Shown here: one piece after another, positions 36,205-46,264 of the stretch
Layout: each line of letters begins with the position of its first letter
How positions within the stretch are numbered: position 1 is the stretch's first letter
Assembly (NCBI RefSeq): GCF_039904985.1
Contig: NZ_CP157005.1
Location: forward strand, 4,907,666-4,971,665
Length of the DNA: 64,000 nt
Direction of reading: 5' to 3'
Source: Methylomonas sp. AM2-LC
GTDB taxonomy: Bacteria; Pseudomonadota; Gammaproteobacteria; Methylococcales; Methylomonadaceae
Program-made: the position numbers and the translations under genes
The notes under the pieces: model-generated
Seen by the model: only the letters and a program-made list of their open reading frames with translations
Database searches by the model: none
What the model was told of the DNA's origin: nothing

Positions 36205-36983
36205 TCAACAGCTTGCATGGCGCAACAGTGTTGGTTACTCGCCCTGTTGCGCAAGCTCAAAATTTGTGTGATTTGCTGGCTAGACAGGGCGGAAAAGCAC
36301 TGCGTTTTCCCACTTTGGAAATTTGTGCCTCATCGCCTGAACCGCAAGCATTACAAGCCGCGACGGCCAGTGATTGGTTGATTTTTACCAGCAGAAATGC
36401 GGTAGATTTTGCTATCAAGGTTTTCAATGGCAAAATGCCAGTTTTAAACACCACGCAGATAGCTGCGGTAGGTGAAGCAACAGCCAGTGCTTTACAAGCA
36501 GCGGGTTGGCGAGTTGATTGTGTGCCAGCTTCTGAGTTTAGTAGCGAGGGTTTGTTGGCGGAGCCACAATTACAAATGCTTGCAGGCAGTAGTTGTGTAA
36601 TAGTGCGTGGCGTTGGTGGCCGCGAGAAATTGGCGGAAGTATTAACCGCCCGTGGTGCCAAAGTTGCATATTTGGAAGTATATAAACGTCTGCAACCTAA
36701 GGTCGATAGCACAGAGTTGACTGATAGTTTGTGTACAAACCAACTACATGCAGTAACGGTTACCAGTATCGAAGCTTTACAAAATTTAAGCGTAATGGTC
36801 ACAGAACCATTGCGAACCTTGCTGATATCGCTACCTCTGGTTGTGGTAAGCGATAGAATCAGACAAGTAGCCGAACAGATGGGATTTACACACATTACAG
36901 TGAGTAAAAAACCCACGGATGCAGCAATTTTAGAGACCTTGACAACGTTATTAAACGGGGAAAACAGTGGACGAAATAATTGA
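36201..36983 (+). CDS. hemD: Uroporphyrinogen-III synthase
   Basis: A 260-residue enzyme that cyclises hydroxymethylbilane with ring-D inversion. The sequence is weakly conserved, as in all HemD, but shows [17 protein letters not shown] at the N-terminus, [12 protein letters not shown], a VGEATASAL segment, [14 protein letters not shown], and [13 protein letters not shown]. It starts at a GTG overlapping the hemC stop (GTGA) and runs 17 bases into hemX. Position in hemC-D-X-Y confirms the call. Confidence 0.94.
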   Translation: MINSLHGATVLVTRPVAQAQNLCDLLARQGGKALRFPTLEICASSPEPQALQAATASDWLIFTSRNAVDFAIKVFNGKMPVLNTTQIAAVGEATASALQAAGWRVDCVPASEFSSEGLLAEPQLQMLAGSSCVIVRGVGGREKLAEVLTARGAKVAYLEVYKRLQPKVDSTELTDSLCTNQLHAVTVTSIEALQNLSVMVTEPLRTLLISLPLVVVSDRIRQVAEQMGFTHITVSKKPTDAAILETLTTLLNGENSGRNN

Positions 36984-38142
36984 AAAACAACAAGAAAAAC
37001 CAGCGCCCATTGTGGAAGTTAGAAAATCGGGAGTCGGATTATGGATAGGCATATTAGCTATTTTGTTAACCATCATTCTGGCAGTGGGTGGCTTTTATTT
37101 CTTACAACAATTGCGTATAAGTCAGGATAGTGAAAACAGTCAGGACAGTCAAAAGTTGTTGGAAATTGATAAAGCGATGAATGGCTTACAGGCGCAGTTA
37201 TCTTCAGTACAAACTCAAATTGCCAGCGTTAATGCCGAATTAACAGGAAAGGATAATCATTTTACCCAAACACTGGCTGATTTTTCCAAGCTGCACGAAG
37301 AACGGTTAGATAATACCCGCAAAGAATTGGAAAACTCTATATTGGTTTTGCAGCGCCAGTTAGGTAAAACACGTGGCGACTGGTTGTTGGCCGATGCTGA
37401 ATATTTATTGACGGTTGCGAATCAGCGATTGCATTTGGTAGGTGATGTGGGGACAACTCGCGAAGCATTGGAAGCCGCTGACCAAAGACTTAGAGAAAGT
37501 GGTGATGCTGCGGTATTTAAAGTTCGCGAACAAATTGCTAAAGAAATTGCCTTGCTAAATGGGGTTGCAGTCCCTGACATTGTTGGCATTTATGCCAGTA
37601 TACAAAACTTGCAGGATGCTGTGGAGGGTTTGTCGGTATTTTTACCGCATGCAGGAAAATCCGCAGAAGCTCCAGCAGAAAATCCTGAATCGTCAGAACA
37701 AAACACAGGACTGTTGAACTCGTTGGCCAAACATTTGGGTGGTTATGTGGTCATTCGCCATACCGATCTGTCAGTCAATGCCATCCTCACTCCCGAAGAA
37801 GCACACTTTATTAAACAACAGTTGAAAGTCAGGCTGGAAATGATCGAAATTGCTTTGGTGCAGCAAAACGAAACCTTGTTCATCAGCAGCATTACCGATG
37901 CAAAACAATGGCTGAAGAAAAATTTTGCGGAAAATCAGCAAACTCAACAATTTATTGCCGAGCTCGAAAAGTTGGGTAGCATTCAAATTCACAGCCAATA
38001 TCCAGACGTTAGTACGTCATTAAAAATGTTAAAGGATATTAGTAAACTTCGTATCGAGTCGGATAAGGTGATGTTAAATAATTCGCCAGCATCTGCATCC
38101 GAACATGCGGTAACGCCCAATTCGACAAATAGTCAGCAATAA
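36967..38142 (+). CDS. hemX: HemX-type membrane protein
   Basis: A 391-residue inner-membrane protein with one N-terminal helix (about 20-46, LWIGILAILLTIILAVGGFYFL) and a periplasmic domain beginning with a coiled coil (about 50-130). It belongs to the HemX family annotated as uroporphyrinogen-III C-methyltransferase-like, but it has no SAM-methyltransferase motif; the role in heme synthesis is not established. The GTG start at 36967 has GGGG upstream and overlaps hemD. Confidence 0.88.
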   Translation: MDEIIEKQQEKPAPIVEVRKSGVGLWIGILAILLTIILAVGGFYFLQQLRISQDSENSQDSQKLLEIDKAMNGLQAQLSSVQTQIASVNAELTGKDNHFTQTLADFSKLHEERLDNTRKELENSILVLQRQLGKTRGDWLLADAEYLLTVANQRLHLVGDVGTTREALEAADQRLRESGDAAVFKVREQIAKEIALLNGVAVPDIVGIYASIQNLQDAVEGLSVFLPHAGKSAEAPAENPESSEQNTGLLNSLAKHLGGYVVIRHTDLSVNAILTPEEAHFIKQQLKVRLEMIEIALVQQNETLFISSITDAKQWLKKNFAENQQTQQFIAELEKLGSIQIHSQYPDVSTSLKMLKDISKLRIESDKVMLNNSPASASEHAVTPNSTNSQQ

Positions 38143-38154
38143 GCAGGTGGTGTT

Positions 38155-39387
38155 ATGAAAAATTTAATGTATTTTCTGGCTTCACTGCTTGCTGTTGTTG
38201 CCGTGATATTTTATCTGCATGGTTTGTTGGCGGGCCAGGATGATCCCGGCTATGTTTTAATAGGTTTCGAGCACGAGTCACTGGAAACGACACCCGTTGT
38301 GGTGGTTGCTGCCTTAGTGATCGGGTTTTTCTTGTTATATTATTTTTTTCGCTTGTTGGGTGTACTAATACGTTTACCTGGAAAACTGGCGAAAAATAGA
38401 CACACTATTCGATTTAATCGTTCTCAGGAAGCGTTAATTTCTGGATTATTTGATGCGGCAGATGGTAATTGGGAGCGAGCGGAACACGTTCTAATTAAAC
38501 ATGCATCACATAGTGGTGCGCCTCTATTACACTATTTGACAGCGGCCAGAGCGGCCCAATCGCGCGGCGCTTTGGATAAACGTGATGAGTACCTAAAAAA
38601 AGCCGCTTCTGAATCATCAGATACCAATATGACGGTGGGCTTAACACAGGCGGAGTTGCATTTATCTGAACAACAATTTGAACAAGCACTGGAAACTTTG
38701 AGTAAATTACATTCCATGGATCCCAGTCATGCCAGAGTATTAAAGATGATGCATCAGGCTTATCAACACATGGGCGATTGGGAAAGCCTAAGTAAGCTGC
38801 TGCCTTCTTTACAGAAAAATAAAATATTGTTGGAAGGCGAAGTAAAATTATTGGAAACTCAGACTTTCAGTCGATTATTAAAACAAGCTGCGGAGTCAAA
38901 AGATGTAGCGGCTATTCAAGCATGTTGGTCTGAAGTACCTGAGCATATTAAAAGCTTACCTGGGATTGCCAACATCTATTTTGCTGCCATGATTGCCAAT
39001 GGCGGCGGTTTGTTAGTGGAAGCAGCCATTAATGCACAGTTAGCCAAGCATTGGGACGATACCTCTCTACTATTGTATGCAAGTATTGACTTTCCTGATG
39101 CCGAAAAACAATTACATGAAACTGAAAAATGGCTGGCTGTTTACGCTAATGATGCTGTTTTACAGTGCGTATTAGGAAAACTGGCACTCAAAGCCCAGCA
39201 ACTTGAAAAAGCCGAACAATATTTACTGAAATGCATACATATTGATGCTTCAGTGGATGCTTATCAGTATTTAGGCGATGTTTTTATGCTTAAAGGCGAC
39301 AAAGATAAGGCTTGTGATTACTTTAAACAAGCATTGGAACTCGCTTCCAGCCAAGTAATTATTCGTGCTGAAAGTATATCAAGCTAA
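38155..39387 (+). CDS. hemY: HemY-type TPR membrane protein
   Basis: A 410-residue protein with two N-terminal membrane helices (about 5-25 and 42-65) and a C-terminal region of TPR repeats, for example QLEKAEQYLLKCIHIDASVDAY and KGDKDKACDYFKQALELA. This is the gammaproteobacterial HemY of hemCDXY operons, not the protoporphyrinogen oxidase of the same name in Gram-positives. It starts 12 bases after hemX with AGGTGG upstream. It is thought to assist late heme synthesis at the membrane. Confidence 0.9.
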   Translation: MKNLMYFLASLLAVVAVIFYLHGLLAGQDDPGYVLIGFEHESLETTPVVVVAALVIGFFLLYYFFRLLGVLIRLPGKLAKNRHTIRFNRSQEALISGLFDAADGNWERAEHVLIKHASHSGAPLLHYLTAARAAQSRGALDKRDEYLKKAASESSDTNMTVGLTQAELHLSEQQFEQALETLSKLHSMDPSHARVLKMMHQAYQHMGDWESLSKLLPSLQKNKILLEGEVKLLETQTFSRLLKQAAESKDVAAIQACWSEVPEHIKSLPGIANIYFAAMIANGGGLLVEAAINAQLAKHWDDTSLLLYASIDFPDAEKQLHETEKWLAVYANDAVLQCVLGKLALKAQQLEKAEQYLLKCIHIDASVDAYQYLGDVFMLKGDKDKACDYFKQALELASSQVIIRAESISS

Positions 39388-39400
39388 AATCAATAGGGTT

Positions 39401-40378
39401 TCAACATTCTTCGTATAGGTTTTCATACAAATTGAGTTGGTTCCTGCCATTGGTTTTACCGTAGTAAAGCGCCTTATCTGCACGATCCAGAAGAATAGTT
39501 GGAACACTGCTCGCATAAATATGAGCGACACCGATGCTAACAGTTATTTTGCCAACTGTCTCAAATTGGTAATCGGCAATGGCTTTACGAAAACGTTCAA
39601 AAGTGGCTAATGCATCGGCTTCGGCCACTAAATTAAGTATAATCACGAACTCTTCGCCACCGAAACGGAATAAAAAGTCATTGTAACGAAAATATTTCTC
39701 CAGCAAGCGACTAAAAACTAATAGCACTTCATCGCCACATTGATGGCCATAGGTGTCGTTTACTTGTTTGAAATGATCAATGTCAGCCATGGCTATCCAG
39801 GAGCTTTTATCTAACACTCTGTCGACCAGCGGTCGAAGCCGAAAATGTTCGCAGACTTGAAGAATACGCGCATCAAAAGTTTGTCGATTGGGTAATTTCG
39901 TTAGTAAATCGCGCTCTTTGTTATCATGTAATGCTACTTGATTTCGATATAAAGCAATGACACTGCTAATGAGTTCCAGCGCGTCGTTATCAAACTCACC
40001 CTGTATCAATACGACCCTATCAGGACCACTGACATCTCGAATAGAAGCCAATATCTGCGTAAATAAACCTGCTGCATTAGGTTTACTGGGCTTAAAGCCT
40101 ATCACTGTATTTATTTCTTCGAGTAAATCAAACGCTTCATTGGGTTCTTCATCTGTTAAGTCTAACGGAAAGCGTCTTATTAATTGCTCGCTAGCACAAC
40201 TTGCTTGACCCGTTCGTTGCCGACGTTCACCATAAATTTCATAGGCAGCCGCATGCGATACAAATGAAAATTTCTCCAGAGAATAAAGGAAGTCATGGGT
40301 AAGTGACTGGTAATCAATTTGTTCACTCAGCTTGATTGCCAAAGTAAATGCTTCTTGGTAATTGATTTCAGGACTCAT
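39401..40378 (-). CDS. GGDEF-domain diguanylate cyclase
   Basis: A 325-residue protein. The N-terminal 150 residues are a helical sensor-like region with no named domain. The C-terminal GGDEF domain (about 155-320) has DLLTKLPNRQTFDARIL, WIAMADIDHFKQVNDTYGH and the active motif GGEEF, a functional variant of GGDEF. No RxxD inhibitory site is obvious just before it. It should make cyclic di-GMP from GTP. It lies 38 bases after ubiD on the same strand and converges on hemY. Confidence 0.92.
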   Translation of the reverse strand: MSPEINYQEAFTLAIKLSEQIDYQSLTHDFLYSLEKFSFVSHAAAYEIYGERRQRTGQASCASEQLIRRFPLDLTDEEPNEAFDLLEEINTVIGFKPSKPNAAGLFTQILASIRDVSGPDRVVLIQGEFDNDALELISSVIALYRNQVALHDNKERDLLTKLPNRQTFDARILQVCEHFRLRPLVDRVLDKSSWIAMADIDHFKQVNDTYGHQCGDEVLLVFSRLLEKYFRYNDFLFRFGGEEFVIILNLVAEADALATFERFRKAIADYQFETVGKITVSIGVAHIYASSVPTILLDRADKALYYGKTNGRNQLNLYENLYEEC

Positions 40379-40416
40379 GGTAATAATAAATATTGATAGG
40401 ATTAAAATGCCAGTGA

Positions 40417-41877
40417 TTAAAACAAAGAATCCCAGAGTTTGTCGACCTTTTTAATTACATCGGGATCCATTACTATCGGTTTACCCCACTCGCGTTGCGT
40501 CTCTCCGGGCCATTTATTGGTAGCATCGAACCCCGCTTTTGATCCGAGGCCGGAAACTGGTGAAGCAAAATCCAGATAATCAATGGGTGTATTTTCCAGT
40601 AAGCAAATATCTCGGGCCGGGTCCATACGGGTGGTAATGGCCCAGATCACATCTTGCCAATTGCGAGCATCGACATCATCGTCAACAACGATTACAAACT
40701 TGGTATACATAAATTGACGCAGATAAGACCAAGTACCAAACATCACACGTTTGGCATGTCCGGGATATTGTTTTTTCATACTGATGACAGCCATACGGTA
40801 TGAACAGCCTTCTGGCGGCAGATAAAAATCTACAATTTCTGGAAATTGTTTTTGCAGAATGGGAACAAATACTTCATTTAGCGCTAAGCCGAGAATGGCT
40901 GGCTCATCGGGAGGTCTACCTGTGTAAGTACTATGATAAATGGGAACTTGACGTTGCGTGATGCGCTCAATAGTAAAAACCGGAAATTCATCTACCTCGT
41001 TATAATAACCTGTGTGATCACCATAAGGACCTTCAGCAGCAGTTTCACCAGGGTAAATAAAACCTTCCAACACAATTTCCGCACTGGCCGGTACTTGCAG
41101 ATTATTGCTTATACACTGGGCTAGTTCGGTTTTACTGCCACGTAATAAGCCAGCAAAAGCATATTCAGACAAGGAGTCCGGCACCGGAGTAACTGCCGCT
41201 AAAATAGTCGCAGGATCGGCACCTAACGCAACCGATACAGGAAACGGTTGATTGGGATGCGTTTCTTGCCATTCTTTAAAATCTAAAGCGCCGCCGCGAT
41301 GGGCTAACCAGCGCATAATGACTTTGTTTTTACCAATCACTTGCTGACGATAAATACCAAGATTTTGCCTATCCTTATTTGGACCTTTTGTGATAACCAA
41401 TGGCCAAGTAATTAGAGGAGCGGCATCTTCTGGCCAACAGGTTTGAATGGGGTAATCGGCCAAATCGATTTCATCACCGATGCGGATAATTTCTTGACAA
41501 GGTGGAGAACTAACTAGTTTGGGGGCCATATTTAATACCTGTTTAAACACAGGTAGTTTTTCCATGGCATCTTTAATACCTTTGGGTGGTTCTGGCTCTT
41601 TTAAATAGGCCAATAATTCGCCGATGCCTCGTAATTCGGATACATCATTAGCACCCATCCCCATAGCTACCCGCTTGGCAGTGCCAAACAGATTACCAAG
41701 GACGGCGATATTAGAACCCTTTGGGTTTTCGAATAACAGTGCTGGCCCGCCCTGCTTTAACACACGCTGACAAATTTCTGTCATTTCCAGATGGGGATCG
41801 ACTTCAGCTTTTATGCGTTTTAGTTCGCCCTGTTTTTCCAACTGTGCAATAAAATCTCTTAAATCTTTATATTTCAT
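40417..41877 (-). CDS. ubiD: 4-hydroxy-3-polyprenylbenzoate decarboxylase UbiD
   Basis: A 486-residue prenyl-FMN enzyme that decarboxylates the ubiquinone precursor. The start at 41877 gives [22 protein letters not shown] as in the family; the longer frame to 41925 adds an unrelated hydrophobic piece. Diagnostic parts are [23 protein letters not shown], the AHRGGALDF segment, [21 protein letters not shown] (catalytic Glu region) and [20 protein letters not shown]. The length matches E. coli UbiD (about 497). The flavin-prenyltransferase gene ubiX is not in the window. Confidence 0.96.
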   Translation of the reverse strand: MKYKDLRDFIAQLEKQGELKRIKAEVDPHLEMTEICQRVLKQGGPALLFENPKGSNIAVLGNLFGTAKRVAMGMGANDVSELRGIGELLAYLKEPEPPKGIKDAMEKLPVFKQVLNMAPKLVSSPPCQEIIRIGDEIDLADYPIQTCWPEDAAPLITWPLVITKGPNKDRQNLGIYRQQVIGKNKVIMRWLAHRGGALDFKEWQETHPNQPFPVSVALGADPATILAAVTPVPDSLSEYAFAGLLRGSKTELAQCISNNLQVPASAEIVLEGFIYPGETAAEGPYGDHTGYYNEVDEFPVFTIERITQRQVPIYHSTYTGRPPDEPAILGLALNEVFVPILQKQFPEIVDFYLPPEGCSYRMAVISMKKQYPGHAKRVMFGTWSYLRQFMYTKFVIVVDDDVDARNWQDVIWAITTRMDPARDICLLENTPIDYLDFASPVSGLGSKAGFDATNKWPGETQREWGKPIVMDPDVIKKVDKLWDSLF

Positions 41878-42120
41878 AGGTTTTGTATTTGCTATCTGGA
41901 AAAACACCATTAATAATAATAGCATTATAACTGCAAACCAGCTCTGTGGCTGGTTAGTAATATGTGAGTTAATTTATTTGCAATTAATGGCAGCATTGAT
42001 TCAATAATCGGTACTCTGTTAACTAAAAATAAATAGATGGCTGTCCATATGTGTTGCTGAACAACTATTCACATGTAATGATAAGACAAAAACGCTATTT
42101 TAACTTTTCAGTGATTCTGT

Positions 42121-42756
42121 ATGTTTGCTACACATGACCTGCCTGTTTTTATTCTTTCCGGCTTATTACTTAATATAACACCCGGCGCTGATACGCTATA
42201 CGTTATCACCTGTGCGGCTAATAAAGGCTGGCGAGCCGGGGTTGCTGCAGCTTTTGGCATTAGTTTGGGTTGTTATGTACATATTTTTGCTGCAGCATTA
42301 GGCTTGTCGGCGTTACTTGCTACATCTAGTAGTGCATTTGTGGGAATTAAACTGCTGGGAGCGGCTTATCTGTTATATTTGGGTTTAGGGATGTTGTTTA
42401 GACATAGCAAAATTTCGAAGCAATTGCCTGCGGATACGCCATTATCGTTAAAAAAAATAGTACTTCAGGGTTTTCTAACCGATGCATTGAATCCAAAAAT
42501 GGCATTGTTTTTTTTAGCCTTTGTACCCCAATTTATTGAAGCCGGTGCAAACGATAAATTTTTGGCCTTTTTATTTTTAGGGGTCATTTTCAATATAAAT
42601 GCTACGCTTTGGTGTTTAATACTGGCCGGTTTTACAGCTTATTTCCGGCACAAAACAGGGCCGTTACCGGGTAAAATCTGGTTAAGCCGCTTAGTAGGCT
42701 TGGTATTTATTCTGCTGGGTTTAAAACTCGGTTACTCAACCAATACTATTGAATAG
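42121..42756 (+). CDS. LysE/RhtB-family exporter
   Basis: A 211-residue inner-membrane protein with about six hydrophobic helices. The family signature is visible at the start: LLNITPGADTLYVITCAANKGWRAGVAAAFGISLG, followed by LGAAYLLYLGLGML and FLTDALNPKMALFFLAFVPQF. Members export amino acids or related metabolites by proton exchange. It is a single gene; the substrate cannot be assigned. Confidence 0.92.
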   Translation: MFATHDLPVFILSGLLLNITPGADTLYVITCAANKGWRAGVAAAFGISLGCYVHIFAAALGLSALLATSSSAFVGIKLLGAAYLLYLGLGMLFRHSKISKQLPADTPLSLKKIVLQGFLTDALNPKMALFFLAFVPQFIEAGANDKFLAFLFLGVIFNINATLWCLILAGFTAYFRHKTGPLPGKIWLSRLVGLVFILLGLKLGYSTNTIE

Positions 42757-42909
42757 TTTATTCTCAAGCTTGCTTTTTGATGTAATTCCGCACTAAAAGT
42801 ACTTGATTGTTGAGTAAAATTAATAGCCTATCCGTGTTTTCAGATTAGGGCTGAGTGGAATTTTTCAAGTATAATGTTGAGCTATTTCGTATTTTGAATT
42901 TTTGCAAAA

Positions 42910-43953
42910 ATGACTCAACCAAGAAAAGCAGTCGCTTTAATTTCCGGTGGACTTGATTCTATGCTGGCTGCTAAAGCAGTGATGGAGCAGGGTATTCATG
43001 TGGAAGGAATTAATTTTTTCACCGGATTTTGTGTGGAGGGCCACACCCATGCCATCCGAAAAAAAGACACGGAAAAACCAAAACGCAATAATTCTTTATG
43101 GGTTGCAGAGCAACTAGGCATTAAACTACATATCATTGATATTATTGAAGAGTATAAGCAGGTATTGCTTAACCCTAAGCATGGCTATGGGGCGAACCTT
43201 AATCCCTGCTTGGACTGCAAGATTTTTATGGTTAATAAAGCCAAGCAATGGATGCTTGAACAGGGTTTTGACTTTATCATTACTGGCGAGGTCATTGGCC
43301 AGCGACCCATGTCGCAACGTAAGCGTACCATGCCGATTGTTGCCGTTGAATCGGGAGCTGATGATTTATTGGTACGCCCTTTGTGCGCACAAAATTTACC
43401 AGCAACTTTACCAGAACGAAATGGTTGGTTAGATAGAGCTAAACTGTTTGATTTTTCCGGCCGATCACGTAAACCCCAGATGGCTCTGGCTAAAGACTTT
43501 GGATTTAGTGATTATGCACAACCTGCTGGAGGTTGTTGTTTCTTGACGGATGCCAATTATTCGAAAAAACTGGTCGATCTATGGCAAGCGCGTGGCGAAC
43601 GTGATTACGAATTGGATGATGTTATGTTACTTAAAGTGGGACGGCATATTCGTCCGCGTCCACATTATAAGCTGATTGTGGCGCGGGAAGATGGTGAGTC
43701 GCGCTTTATGTCGGGTTACAAGAATGATTTCATTAGCATGCATTGCGCCAGTCATCGTGGCCCACTGGTATTGATAGACGGTACTGCCAACGAAGATGAT
43801 CTGTTATTGGCCGGGCAAATAGCTGCGCGTTACGGACAAGGTAGAGAAGCAGAGCAAGTGGAAGTGACTATTCGTGATACTCAAGGCGCAGAACGTAATA
43901 TCGTAGTTAAACCGTTGATGGCTGAGCAAATGCGCGAAGAGTGGTTTGTATGA
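42910..43953 (+). CDS. PP-loop ATPase, thiouridylase-like
   Basis: A 347-residue protein with an N-terminal adenylating PP-loop (ALISGGLDSMLAAKAV), a Cys pair in NPCLDCKIFM and a later GGCCFLTD motif. The architecture resembles MnmA/ThiI-type tRNA sulfur-transfer enzymes and is often annotated as a predicted tRNA (5-methylaminomethyl-2-thiouridylate) methyltransferase-like protein; it is not canonical MnmA, being of a different length with a different C-terminal part. Its stop overlaps the start of a TusA-family sulfur-carrier gene (ATGA), strongly suggesting they work together in sulfur transfer to an RNA or small molecule. The substrate is unknown. Confidence 0.78.
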   Translation: MTQPRKAVALISGGLDSMLAAKAVMEQGIHVEGINFFTGFCVEGHTHAIRKKDTEKPKRNNSLWVAEQLGIKLHIIDIIEEYKQVLLNPKHGYGANLNPCLDCKIFMVNKAKQWMLEQGFDFIITGEVIGQRPMSQRKRTMPIVAVESGADDLLVRPLCAQNLPATLPERNGWLDRAKLFDFSGRSRKPQMALAKDFGFSDYAQPAGGCCFLTDANYSKKLVDLWQARGERDYELDDVMLLKVGRHIRPRPHYKLIVAREDGESRFMSGYKNDFISMHCASHRGPLVLIDGTANEDDLLLAGQIAARYGQGREAEQVEVTIRDTQGAERNIVVKPLMAEQMREEWFV

Positions 43954-44177
43954 GTACTGAAATCCTGAATGTGCGTCGATTGCTTTGTCCTTTACCCGTG
44001 ATACGTACTCAAGATAAGGTAAAAACCATGCAAGCAGGTGACGTACTGACAGTAGAGTGCACTGATCCTGGGGTGATGCAGGACATACCCGCCTGGTGTC
44101 GTATTAACGGCCATCAGGTTTTAGAAACACACGCTGACGATGGCGAGTATATAATTATCTTGCAAGTTGGATGTTAG
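43950..44177 (+). CDS. TusA/SirA-family sulfur carrier
   Basis: A 75-residue protein of the TusA fold. The active Cys lies in the CPLPVIRTQDKVKTM motif (family CPxPxxxxK). It starts at 43950, four bases before the end of the PP-loop gene, so the pair is translationally coupled. Carriers of this type pass persulfide sulfur from a desulfurase to a thiolating enzyme; the PP-loop protein next door is the obvious acceptor. Confidence 0.88.
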   Translation: MSTEILNVRRLLCPLPVIRTQDKVKTMQAGDVLTVECTDPGVMQDIPAWCRINGHQVLETHADDGEYIIILQVGC

Positions 44178-44216
44178 TTGCCCGTTTCAGTTCATTAATG
44201 CACGGTACTGTAACCA

Positions 44217-44822
44217 TTAATGGGTTTGCATCAATCCATCTAGAGTAAGGCCGCAACTAGGAACAAATGCCTGCATAAAAAAAACGACTTCGGGTTGCTG
44301 TAATTCCAGAATGTTTTTTGCTAATTGTTCTGCAGCCATTTCAAATTCAGAGTTTCCGGCTTTTAATTCAGACTGACATTTTAGGTATGCGGAAATCTTA
44401 TCGGCCGCTTTGATAATCTGCAAATGTTGCGCGGGTATTTCGTCATGCAATAGCAAAGTTCTAAAATCAGCCTGTAAAGCATCTGGCAAAAGTTTTAGCA
44501 ATTCTGTCTCGGCTTGTTGTTCTATTTGTTTATAGGCTCCGAGAATGGCGGGGGAATAATATTTAATCGGCGTAGGTAAGTCGCCAGTAATTACTTCGGT
44601 AATATCATGGTATAGCGCGGCAGTTGCAACGGCATTAGCATCAACGCTGCCAGAGAAATAACGGTTTTTGATTAGAGCCAAGGTATGGGCAATCACTGCT
44701 ACCTCCCAGCTATGCTCCATCACATTTTCTTCGTGCGCATTACGTTTTAAGCCCCAACGTTTAATCCATCTTAAACGCGACAGATAAGCGTAAAAGCTAC
44801 TGGTAATTGGTTTTAAAGACAT
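44217..44822 (-). CDS. yfbR: 5'-deoxynucleotidase YfbR-like (HD domain)
   Basis: A 201-residue HD-domain phosphohydrolase. It has the YfbR-type N-terminus FYAYLSRLRWIKRWGLKRN, the metal residues HSWEVA and ALYHDITEVITGDLPTPIKY (HD pair), and D in IKAADKISAYL. E. coli YfbR (199 residues) dephosphorylates deoxynucleoside 5'-monophosphates. It is a single gene converging on the TusA-like gene. Confidence 0.93.
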   Translation of the reverse strand: MSLKPITSSFYAYLSRLRWIKRWGLKRNAHEENVMEHSWEVAVIAHTLALIKNRYFSGSVDANAVATAALYHDITEVITGDLPTPIKYYSPAILGAYKQIEQQAETELLKLLPDALQADFRTLLLHDEIPAQHLQIIKAADKISAYLKCQSELKAGNSEFEMAAEQLAKNILELQQPEVVFFMQAFVPSCGLTLDGLMQTH

Positions 44823-44962
44823 AAATTGCCTGTTGATTTTTATTATCTGATCAGAGCTTATGCAAGTGATTGATACGTTAATATAGTGGTCTGTTTTTGT
44901 TGGCTGGTTTTTTATAACTTAAAACCGAAATATGGATCAATGTTGTAATTTTAAATATAAAC

Positions 44963-45775
44963 TTACCAAACAAACGCGCAGGCCGATTTTCCAGCCACCT
45001 GTTGATGAAACACCAATTTTGCAGCTATTTGGGCAATTCCATAACAAACATGAAGTGGCAATAAATGTTCCTCTCTTGGATGACAAAAACGAGCGAAACT
45101 GGCCTCATTCCATCGGGTCAATCTTGATTCGCGCTCTTGTTCAGAAACAGATTCAAGCGTACAGGTTTCTATGAGCCAATTAGTAAAAACCTGATTTTTA
45201 GTTTCATTTTCGGCATTATCAGAAAAGAAGGCTTGCATATTATGAAAAGAAAAACCTGACCCAATGATAAGCACATTTTCGTTTTTTAAAGCTGTTAAGG
45301 CTTTACCTATGCGAATATGCGCAGCAGCATCCATATTATTTAGTAATGATAGCTGTATACAGGGTATTTTCGCGTCAGGATACATTATTTTAAGTGGTAC
45401 GAACAAACCATGATCAAACCCGCGCTGATTATCCAAGCTGCTTGGTATGCCGTTAGCTTTTAATAAATCCAACACTCTTTCGGCAAGCACTGCTTCTCCC
45501 GGTGCTGAATAGCTTATCTGATACGCCGCATCAGGAAAGCCGTAATAATCGTAGAGCAGTTTAGGTGGCATTGTGCTACTAACAGTCACTCTATCAGCTT
45601 CCCAGTGAGCACTAATGACCAGTATGGCCGAGGGTTTTATCAAAATATCGGGTAAAGTTTGCAGGAAATCATGCAAATTTTGATGGGATTTATCCCCTAA
45701 TAGTGGTAAAGGACCTGCACCGTGTGGAATGAAGACCACAGAGTTTCCTGATTGTGCTAGAGATTGTTTAGGCAT
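44963..45775 (-). CDS. DODA-type extradiol dioxygenase (YgiD-like)
   Basis: A 270-residue class III ring-cleaving dioxygenase of the DODA/YgiD family. Metal and active-site His residues are visible in VVFIPHGAGPLPL, ILVISAHWEA, GFDHGLFVPLK and GSGFSFHNM. The start at 45775 (MPKQSL) is chosen over 45865, whose extra 30 residues resemble no family member. YgiD acts on DOPA-like catechols in vitro; the physiological substrate is usually unknown. It is followed on its 5' side by the tRNA-associated islet. Confidence 0.88.
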   Translation of the reverse strand: MPKQSLAQSGNSVVFIPHGAGPLPLLGDKSHQNLHDFLQTLPDILIKPSAILVISAHWEADRVTVSSTMPPKLLYDYYGFPDAAYQISYSAPGEAVLAERVLDLLKANGIPSSLDNQRGFDHGLFVPLKIMYPDAKIPCIQLSLLNNMDAAAHIRIGKALTALKNENVLIIGSGFSFHNMQAFFSDNAENETKNQVFTNWLIETCTLESVSEQERESRLTRWNEASFARFCHPREEHLLPLHVCYGIAQIAAKLVFHQQVAGKSACAFVW

Positions 45776-45827
45776 GGTGTCGTTATTCCTTATTAGCTTA
45801 TAAAGATAGCATAGGATCCACTGAGAA

Positions 45828-45960
45828 AACCTATATTTCGCCTTGTTGAGGTTATGTTGGCTCAACTCTACGAGAAAATCTCATTGACAACTCTTTCAAT
45901 TAAAAAACCTACCTGGTGCCGGAGATAGGAATGAACCTACAACTTTTGCGTTACGAGTGC
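45828..45960. repeat. Left copy of tRNA-associated direct repeat
   Basis: About 133 bases aligned by eye to 48444-48578 with roughly 16 differences, two of them single-base gaps. It covers the 3' half of tRNA-Thr(CGT) plus about 85 bases of its downstream flank. The two copies bracket about 2.5 kb of decayed mobile DNA. The copies diverge abruptly at the 5' side of the anticodon stem. Confidence 0.8.
45914..45960 (-). pseudogene. tRNA-Thr fragment (3' half)
   Basis: Reads from the anticodon loop to CCA like the intact tRNA-Thr(CGT) at 48531-48606, but it lacks the D-arm and 5' acceptor strand, has one base deleted in the T-arm region and three substitutions. It cannot form a functional tRNA. 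It marks the far end of the islet. Confidence 0.8.
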
Positions 45961-46264
45961 TATCCGGACGATTTAAAGCAACGTGAAACAATAGTTTAAT
46001 TCGCCAGATACGATTGATGGTGTTAGGCTAGAAGCTCTTATAATCTGATTGCTGGACGATTTTTCCAACCTTAAAGTTTTTCATCGTCGCGAACTTCCCA
46101 AAAACTAAAACAATCTCACTCTATTTTTTAGATTTTGTGCAAAAACTAAAATAGCACAAGCAGCTATTTCAGATCGCAGTTAACAGGGTCGATATCGTTT
46201 TACTTATGCGCCTAATTTTTTTGACTTTTAGGCATTCTACTTTCACTGCTCTTATCTTTAAGAC
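45961..46264. other. Non-coding islet DNA
   Basis: About 300 bases of AT-rich sequence between the tRNA-Thr fragment and the remains of the TOTE-type gene. No gene, start signal or repeat is recognised. Confidence 0.4.

Noticed and set aside
45914..45960. Second functional tRNA-Thr gene
   Set aside because: The D-arm and 5' acceptor strand are absent; only the 3' half is present.
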